A stretch of DNA of 10,940 nt from positions 1 to 10,940 of the forward strand of contig QFQM01000147.1 in assembly GCA_003243255.1 (NCBI GenBank). The letters run 5' to 3'. Shown piece by piece: positions 6,506 through 10,940 of this stretch. The notes under the pieces are model-generated. The model searched no databases and was not told where the DNA came from. It was given only the letters and a program-made list of their open reading frames with translations. How positions within the stretch are numbered: position 1 is the stretch's first letter; each line of letters begins with the position of its first letter. This DNA comes from Flavobacterium psychrophilum. GTDB lineage: Bacteria; Bacteroidota; Bacteroidia; Flavobacteriales; Flavobacteriaceae. The translations under genes and the position numbers were made by a program.

Positions 6506-7297
6506 ATGAAAAAAACCTTATTCCTATCTTTAATTTTTCTTCTTTCTATAAAATCTAATGCACAAGAGAAAATACAGATAACAACAAACAACCCAAATGA
6601 GAGTAAACTAAAACTGGATGAATTTTACTTTACCCATCAGCTATTCTCTGAAGCTTTTTACATGACGAGGATGAATAAGGAGCTTTCCGTAGATGAAATG
6701 TACAACATCCTTAAAAGCATCCATAATAAGGTAGACATTGATAATCCTGTGCATATTGAGATAAAGAGACCAAGCAAAAACAATGCTCAATATGAATTTA
6801 TAGTACTTGAATCACCTAAAGCGAAAGTATTAGTCATGAAAACCAGTTATGATGCTGAAAATGAAAATTTTACTAAAGAAATTAGTGATTCAACATTTAT
6901 GAGATTTTATATAATTGATGGGGACAGACTTATACATAATAGTGACATTTATAGTCGTGAAGCAGAAGAAAAAGCAAAAAAAGAAGAAGTATATACCTTA
7001 ATAGGTTTCTATATATTCGATGACCGAAAAGACAATAATGATAAAATAAAACCTTTAATTGATAACATTATTGCCGATCCAAAATCAACCAAATTAGATA
7101 TTCTTTACACTAAACTTTACCTCGGTGAATATTATCTCATGAATTCCGATATAGTTTCAGCAGAGAAAGAGGTTAAAAGCTTAAAAGATTTTTTCAATAG
7201 AAACAAAGGGAAAGATCTTCCTGAAAATTATGCTCTTTTACCAAATATGGCTGAAACTGAATTACTATTAGTAAAAAAATTAAAAGGCTTAAATTAA
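6506..7297 (+). CDS. Exported protein of unknown function
   Basis: The protein has 263 residues, with a signal peptide MKKTLFLSLIFLLSIKSNAQ (1-20) and a typical Bacteroidota cleavage after NAQ. The mature N-terminal half has aromatic and acidic segments (LDEFYFTHQLFSEAFYMTRM near 37-56) and beta-like stretches (YEFIVLESPKAKVLVMKTSY near 95-114). The C-terminal half, from about 160, is helical with Tyr/Leu heptad-like spacing (ILYTKLYLGEYYLMNSDIVSAEKEVKSLKDFF near 199-230), reminiscent of tetratricopeptide helix pairs, though I cannot assign repeats firmly. No catalytic motif is seen. The DNA is markedly AT-rich. The gene is separated by 185 bases from the split gene before it and is bracketed by a 19-base direct repeat, so it may be a recent insertion here. 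Confidence 0.75.
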   Translation: MKKTLFLSLIFLLSIKSNAQEKIQITTNNPNESKLKLDEFYFTHQLFSEAFYMTRMNKELSVDEMYNILKSIHNKVDIDNPVHIEIKRPSKNNAQYEFIVLESPKAKVLVMKTSYDAENENFTKEISDSTFMRFYIIDGDRLIHNSDIYSREAEEKAKKEEVYTLIGFYIFDDRKDNNDKIKPLIDNIIADPKSTKLDILYTKLYLGEYYLMNSDIVSAEKEVKSLKDFFNRNKGKDLPENYALLPNMAETELLLVKKLKGLN

Positions 7298-7310
7298 TAA
7301 AGACTAAAAC

Positions 7311-7329
7311 AAAATTGAAAAGTAAATGA
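7311..7329 (+). repeat. 19-base direct repeat, right copy, overlapping a start codon
   Basis: AAAATTGAAAAGTAAATGA is identical to 6333-6351. It includes the ATG (7326-7328) of the MmcQ/YjbR-like gene and the 15 bases before it, which is the region that would contact the ribosome. The repeat unit length from copy to copy is 978 bases. Confidence 0.6.
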
Positions 7330-7676
7330 CAATAGAAGAACTACAACATATCTGCAAACAATTTCCCGGAATGACAGAAGACATTAAATGGGACAATCAC
7401 CTGTGCTTTAATGTTGGCAGTAAGATGTTCATAATAACATCTCCCGATTCTGTTCCGGTAAGCGCTTCTATTAAAGCTACCGATGAAGATTTTGAAACAC
7501 TTATACAGCGTGAAGGTTTTATCCCCGCTCCGTACATGGCACGCTACAAATGGGTTCACATTGACAATATCAGTCGCCTGAGCAAAAAGGAATGGGAACA
7601 CTACTCTAAAACAGCCTATCAACTGATACACGATAAACTCCCTGCTAAAGTAAGGAAAGAGATAGCTGCTTTGTAG
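7326..7676 (+). CDS. MmcQ/YjbR-family protein
   Basis: The protein has 116 residues, the family's usual size. Family features occur in order: the N-terminal helix with FPGMTEDIKWDNHLCFNVGSK, where the acidic-Trp-Asp and a strand through the middle are typical; the strand MFIITSP; the SASIKATDEDFETLIQREG segment; YMARYKWVHIDN (about 70-81); and the C-terminal helix with SKTAYQLIHDKLPAKVRKEI. Members adopt a CyaY-like double-wing fold and are often annotated as DNA-binding, but the cellular role is not established. It is cytosolic, with no signal peptide. The start codon lies in the 19-base repeat. Only 28 bases separate it from the previous gene, so they may be cotranscribed. Confidence 0.88.
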   Translation: MTIEELQHICKQFPGMTEDIKWDNHLCFNVGSKMFIITSPDSVPVSASIKATDEDFETLIQREGFIPAPYMARYKWVHIDNISRLSKKEWEHYSKTAYQLIHDKLPAKVRKEIAAL

Positions 7677-7781
7677 AAGTGAAATGTTAGATCTGAGATG
7701 ATGGATGATAGACAAAAGATTTACCTACAAAATAAATCTCACAAATTACAGTTATTATTGGCAACCAAACCAATACAACCT

Positions 7782-8681
7782 ATGCATAAATCGATTTACC
7801 TGCTTTTGTTGGTACTCACTTCATTTACATCTTATTCCCAAGTAAAAGGCACAATACAAGACAGCACTACAAAAGAGCCTATCCCCTATGTAAATATTTG
7901 GGTAGAAGAAGGAAAAATTGCCATCAGCGCAGATGAGAATGGAAACTTTTCTTTACAAACTGATTCCTCAAAAACAATAAGTTTTAGCGCTGTTGGTTAT
8001 AACAATAATAGCATCAAAGCTTCAGATATAAATTCTGTTGTTTTAATGCAACCCCAAATCATACAGCGGAATGAAGTTGTAATAGAACGATCAAAAAATC
8101 CGAAATCAATACAAATCGGCTCCCTTAAAAATACAAAACCAGACCACTACATTGCGCAGAGAGAAGGATATTCATGGATTTTTGCGAATTATTATCCATA
8201 TAAACCTGAATATAAAAATACTTATTTTAATAACCTGAAACTCATCACCTACTCCGAAATAAAAGGTGCTATATTCAATATCAGGCTGTACAGCGTAAAT
8301 GAAAAAGGAGAGCCTGGTGATTACTTATACGACGACAACATTATCTGCGAAGTAAAAAAGGGAGAAAAGACAAACACAATAGACCTTTCCAAATACAATA
8401 TCCGTTTTCCTGAAAATGGCATCTTTATAGCCCTTGAATGGCTTACAATAGAAAAAAACAAATATAAAACTATTACCAGAAGCAAAATAAATGAAGACGG
8501 AACAAGGGAAATTTATAAAAAGAAAGACCGGGAAATCTATTATATGTATGCTCCTAACTTTGGTGTAGCAGAAAAACACGACGAGTATACATCCTGGATT
8601 TCTACAAATGGTAAATGGTCGCAATTAAAACCTGACGGTAAATTACATAGTCCAATTTTAGAACTATTATTAACCAATTAA
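7782..8681 (+). CDS. Secreted protein with N-terminal carboxypeptidase-like regulatory domain
   Basis: I place the start at 7782, giving 299 residues, rather than at 7698. Only from 7782 does the protein begin with a proper signal peptide (MHKSIYLLLLVLTSFTSYSQ), cut after SYSQ. Residues 21 to about 95 form a carboxypeptidase-regulatory-like (CarboxypepD_reg) beta sandwich: VKGTIQDSTTKEPIPYVNI, then ADENGNFSL, then SFSAVGYN. The same domain caps many Bacteroidota surface and TonB-linked proteins. There is no TonB plug or barrel. The remaining 200 residues are of unrecognised type, beta-rich and aromatic, with YSWIFANYYPYKP, IFNIRLYSVNEKGEPGDYLYDDN and an acidic/Lys-rich stretch. A periplasmic or cell-surface role is likely. 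The gene is transcribed towards hutH and ends in the shared terminator. Confidence 0.82.
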   Translation: MHKSIYLLLLVLTSFTSYSQVKGTIQDSTTKEPIPYVNIWVEEGKIAISADENGNFSLQTDSSKTISFSAVGYNNNSIKASDINSVVLMQPQIIQRNEVVIERSKNPKSIQIGSLKNTKPDHYIAQREGYSWIFANYYPYKPEYKNTYFNNLKLITYSEIKGAIFNIRLYSVNEKGEPGDYLYDDNIICEVKKGEKTNTIDLSKYNIRFPENGIFIALEWLTIEKNKYKTITRSKINEDGTREIYKKKDREIYYMYAPNFGVAEKHDEYTSWISTNGKWSQLKPDGKLHSPILELLLTN

Positions 8682-8750
8682 AGTATTTCTAACTCTATCT
8701 GGTCTGCCCCACTCAGGACAAAAAATATTGCTGTTTAATGCATCTCAATA

Positions 8751-8775
8751 AAAAAGCTCCCGATGGGAGCTTTTT
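8751..8775. terminator. Bidirectional intrinsic terminator between convergent genes
   Basis: AAAAAGCTCCC (8751-8761) and GGGAGCTTTTT (8765-8775) pair perfectly over 11 bases around a GAT loop. T-runs lie at the 3' side on both strands. It lies between the stop of the CarboxypepD_reg gene (8681) and that of hutH (8781), and should end transcripts from both sides. Confidence 0.92.
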
Positions 8776-8780
8776 GTTTA

Positions 8781-10289
8781 TTATTCAAATACGGTTTCGT
8801 CAAGTTGAAGATTATGAAGAAACGCTATTGTATTCTCTATATCGTAATGCAGTATCCTGTCTTCAGTTACCAACGGCACCTCTTCGCGGTATGATTTCAC
8901 GAAAGCTTCAAGGAATTCACTCGATTTAAGCGGCCTTCTGAACTCAATAGCCTGAGACGCATTCATAAGTTCAATAGCAAGGATACGCTCAAGGTTATCA
9001 ACAATCCTAAGAGCTTTGGTTGCAGCATTAGAGCCCATACTCACATGATCTTCCTGTCCGTTTGATGATACAATACTGTCGGCACTTGCCGGCGTACACA
9101 ATTGCTTGTTCTGGCTGGCAATACTCGCAGCAGTGTACTGCGGAATCATAAATCCTGAGTTCAGCCCGGGGTTGCTTACAAGGAATGGTGGCAATCCGCG
9201 AAGCCCTGAGATAAGCTGGTAGGTTCTTCTTTCAGAAATACTTCCAAGTTCAGAAAGCGCTATTGCTAAGAAATCAAGCGTAAGTGCCAGTGGCTGTCCG
9301 TGAAAGTTACCTCCAGAAATGATCTGGTCACTTTCTATAAAGATATTCGGGTTATCGGTAACCGAGTTGATCTCGGTACGGAAAACCTTCTTAACGTAAT
9401 CAATAGTGTCTTTTGTAGCTCCGTGTACCTGTGGTATGCAACGGAATGAATATGGGTCCTGTACGTGTTGTTTTGCCTGTGTAATGATCTCGCTATCCTC
9501 AAGCAGTTCGTTAAAACGTTTTGCTGTAACAATCTGTCCTTTGTGAGGTCGAACCATATGGATAAGTTCATTGAAAGGCTCTATACGTCCGTCAAAGCCT
9601 TCAAGCGATACTGCGGCGATAACATCAGCAAGATAAGACAGCTTAACCGACTTTAGCAATACATATACCCCATAGGCACTCATAAACTGTGTACCGTTAA
9701 GCAATGCAAGACCTTCTTTAGATTTTAGCACGATAGGCTTCCATCCCATTTTATCAAGCACTTTTGCTGCAGGCTGACGGAAACCGTCCATATAAACCTC
9801 TCCCTCTCCTAATAAGGGAAGTGACAGGTGTGCCAACGGAGCAAGGTCGCCCGAAGCACCAAGCGAACCCTGGTTGTAAATTACAGGAAGTATGTCGTTG
9901 TTGTAAAAATCGATAAGCCTTTCTACAGTTTCAAGCTGAACGCCGGAATGACCATAACTTAGCGACTGTATTTTTAGAAGCAACATGATCTTAACGATAG
10001 CCTCAGGCACTTCTTCACCCGTACCACAAGCATGCGATTTTACAAGGTTTTCCTGAAGCTGCGAAAGGTTCTCATTAGAAATCTTTACATTATAAAGCGA
10101 ACCAAAACCCGTGTTGATACCGTAAATCGGGTCGCTATGCGATTTCATCTTCTCATCAAGGTAGGTACGGCATTTCTCAATGTTTGCCCTTGCCTCTTCA
10201 GACAGTGCCAGTTTTTTATCCTGGCTAATGATATCATTCACGATTTCAAGCGATAACAGGTCGCTGCTTATATAATGTATTGTTTCCAT
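8781..10289 (-). CDS. hutH: Histidine ammonia-lyase (histidase)
   Basis: This is a full-length protein of 502 residues; the family is about 510. HutH removes ammonia from L-histidine to give trans-urocanate, the first step of histidine degradation, in the cytosol as a tetramer. The catalytic MIO cofactor forms from Ala145-Ser146-Gly147 in GSLGASGDLAPLAHL (bases 9849-9857). Other active-site segments are YGINTGFG (56-63), SHACGTGE (85-92), LALLNGTQ (194-201), QDPYSFRC (277-284), GGNFHGQP (326-333) and QEDHVSMGS (412-420). The C-terminal part LMNASQAIEFRRPL matches HutH better than tyrosine ammonia-lyases such as those of flexirubin clusters. No hutU, hutI or hutG is visible. The 123 bases upstream (10290-10412) are AT-rich, presumably with the promoter, but I found no convincing -33/-7 pair. 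Confidence 0.96.
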   Translation of the reverse strand: METIHYISSDLLSLEIVNDIISQDKKLALSEEARANIEKCRTYLDEKMKSHSDPIYGINTGFGSLYNVKISNENLSQLQENLVKSHACGTGEEVPEAIVKIMLLLKIQSLSYGHSGVQLETVERLIDFYNNDILPVIYNQGSLGASGDLAPLAHLSLPLLGEGEVYMDGFRQPAAKVLDKMGWKPIVLKSKEGLALLNGTQFMSAYGVYVLLKSVKLSYLADVIAAVSLEGFDGRIEPFNELIHMVRPHKGQIVTAKRFNELLEDSEIITQAKQHVQDPYSFRCIPQVHGATKDTIDYVKKVFRTEINSVTDNPNIFIESDQIISGGNFHGQPLALTLDFLAIALSELGSISERRTYQLISGLRGLPPFLVSNPGLNSGFMIPQYTAASIASQNKQLCTPASADSIVSSNGQEDHVSMGSNAATKALRIVDNLERILAIELMNASQAIEFRRPLKSSEFLEAFVKSYREEVPLVTEDRILHYDIENTIAFLHNLQLDETVFE

Positions 10290-10412
10290 AGTAATGGTTT
10301 ATTTGAGCTGCCAAAATTCACTAAACCATAATTAAAAAACAAGATTTTTGATAACTTTTCATTTTGGGGTGGTGTTTTTAAATAAACAAACAAACCAGAC
10401 ATTGGTATTTTT

Positions 10413-10490
10413 ACCACAAAGGTCACTAAGCAGGCACTATGTTCACTAAGCTTTGTGCCCTCAGTGAAAACTCTTTGTGTTCCTTATGGT
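10413..10490. repeat. Nested palindromic intergenic repeat at the 3' end of nnrD
   Basis: Three nested arm pairs are visible: CACAAAG (10415-10421) with CTTTGTG (10473-10479), TCACT (10423-10427) with AGTGA (10463-10467), and GGCAC (10433-10437) with GTGCC (10455-10459). The ends ACCACAAAGG and CCTTATGGT are also near-complementary. The direct repeat TCACTAAGC occurs at 10423 and 10443. The CACAAAG/CACTAAG vocabulary resembles repeats seen between genes in many Bacteroidota genomes, which is from memory and not verified here. It overlaps the last codons of nnrD and, folded in the transcript, could end or stabilise it. Confidence 0.6.
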
Positions 10491-10940
10491 TAACGTCCCC
10501 CATCCCATCTATTTCCAGATACGCCTTACCCATATACTTCAAAATATCTGACGCTATAAACGACTGCATAGAAGTTTCTTTTACGCCAATATCTGCCGAA
10601 AGGCCATGCAAGTAAACACCAAATATTGCTGCATCAACAGGTTTATACCCCTGAGCAAGCAGTCCGGTAATGATCCCCGTTAGCACATCGCCGCTCCCCC
10701 CTGTTGCCAAACCTGCATTGCCGGTAGAATTTACATATACTTTATCGTTATGTACAATCATTGTATGGGCATCTTTTGCTACAAGTATAACATCGTTCTC
10801 TTTAGAGAAAGCCGTCATCTTTTCGAGTTTATCAAAATCGTCTTCCCAACTACCCATCAGTCGTTCGTGTTCTTTAGGATGTGGTGTAAGTATGGTATTT
10901 TCTGGTAGCAGTTTTTGCCATTCTTTGTTCTGCGAAAGGA
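10426..10940 (-). CDS. nnrD: ADP-dependent NAD(P)H-hydrate dehydratase, C-terminal part
   Basis: The last 170 residues are visible; the gene continues past the window edge, and the frame is open from 10938, so the ATG at 10857 is internal. The enzyme uses ADP to dehydrate S-NAD(P)HX, rescuing hydrated nicotinamide cofactors. Evidence is the [13 protein letters not shown] segment (10887 to about 10849), the strand [12 protein letters not shown], then [22 protein letters not shown] with the catalytic Asp of GSGD at about 10689-10687, and the helix [14 protein letters not shown]. In Bacteroidota this is usually the second half of a bifunctional epimerase/dehydratase (NnrE-NnrD), but the epimerase half is outside the window. 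The natural protein should end near GKAYLEI. The final 21 residues (NHKEHKEF to VNIVPA) and the TAG stop come from an intergenic repeat. Confidence 0.93.
   Translation of the reverse strand, partial: LSQNKEWQKLLPENTILTPHPKEHERLMGSWEDDFDKLEKMTAFSKENDVILVAKDAHTMIVHNDKVYVNSTGNAGLATGGSGDVLTGIITGLLAQGYKPVDAAIFGVYLHGLSADIGVKETSMQSFIASDILKYMGKAYLEIDGMGDVNHKEHKEFSLRAQSLVNIVPA

Noticed and set aside
7698..7781. Upstream start (MMDDRQK) for the CarboxypepD_reg protein
   Set aside because: It would bury the signal peptide behind 28 polar residues. The ATG at 7782 gives a canonical exported N-terminus.
8738..8929. Plus-strand open frame of 63 codons starting MHLNKK
   Set aside because: It runs through the bidirectional terminator and into the antisense of hutH, and has no protein-like character beyond what hutH imposes.
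10423..10451. Repeated TCACTAAGC units considered as a CRISPR or iteron array
   Set aside because: There are only two copies 20 bases apart within a palindrome, with no spacer-repeat periodicity and no cas or replication genes.

Overview
The window looks like chromosome from a member of the Bacteroidota, most likely Flavobacteriaceae and Flavobacterium-like. The evidence is AT-rich DNA, almost no Shine-Dalgarno sequences before genes, signal peptides ending in SQ or NAQ, a GldL-like HW-motif membrane peptide, a carboxypeptidase-regulatory-like secreted protein and a RimB-RimK fusion. I see no phage genes, transposase, CRISPR array, rRNA or tRNA.

Layout. Positions 1-628 hold the 3' end of clpC, the Clp protease unfoldase, closed by a hairpin terminator. 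A lone lipoprotein gene (807-1667) follows with its own terminator. Its product has a possible clan CD (caspase-like) His/Cys arrangement. Next is a 400-base non-coding stretch (1714-2113) containing a long imperfect palindrome and a second perfect inverted repeat. The rest of the plus strand, 2114-8681, is a co-oriented run. It starts with a two-domain RimB-RimK gene, which is followed at very short spacing by small membrane or secreted proteins: a DUF1304 protein, a GldL-like peptide, a 132-aa secreted protein and a 179-aa membrane protein. These lead into a GNAT acetyltransferase and a gene that appears split by a frameshift (5545-6320). After a short gap come a 263-aa exported protein, a MmcQ/YjbR-family protein and a secreted protein with a carboxypeptidase-like regulatory domain. 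A symmetrical terminator at 8751-8775 separates this run from two minus-strand genes: hutH (histidine ammonia-lyase) and the 3' end of nnrD (NAD(P)H-hydrate dehydratase).

Function. The recognisable genes are housekeeping: protein quality control (ClpC), glutamate tailing of a protein (RimK, with a fused protease that may remove the tail), histidine degradation (HutH) and repair of damaged nicotinamide cofactors (NnrD). The genes between 3490 and 7300 are small, envelope-directed and mostly unrecognised. They show signs of recent change: an over-long C-terminus overlapping the next gene, a frameshifted gene, and a 19-base direct repeat flanking one gene. I do not see a clear new multi-gene system. 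The most useful leads are the candidate caspase-like lipoprotein, the split gene at 5545-6320, the palindromic intergenic element at 1781-1910, and the palindromic repeat that supplies the last 21 codons and the stop of nnrD.
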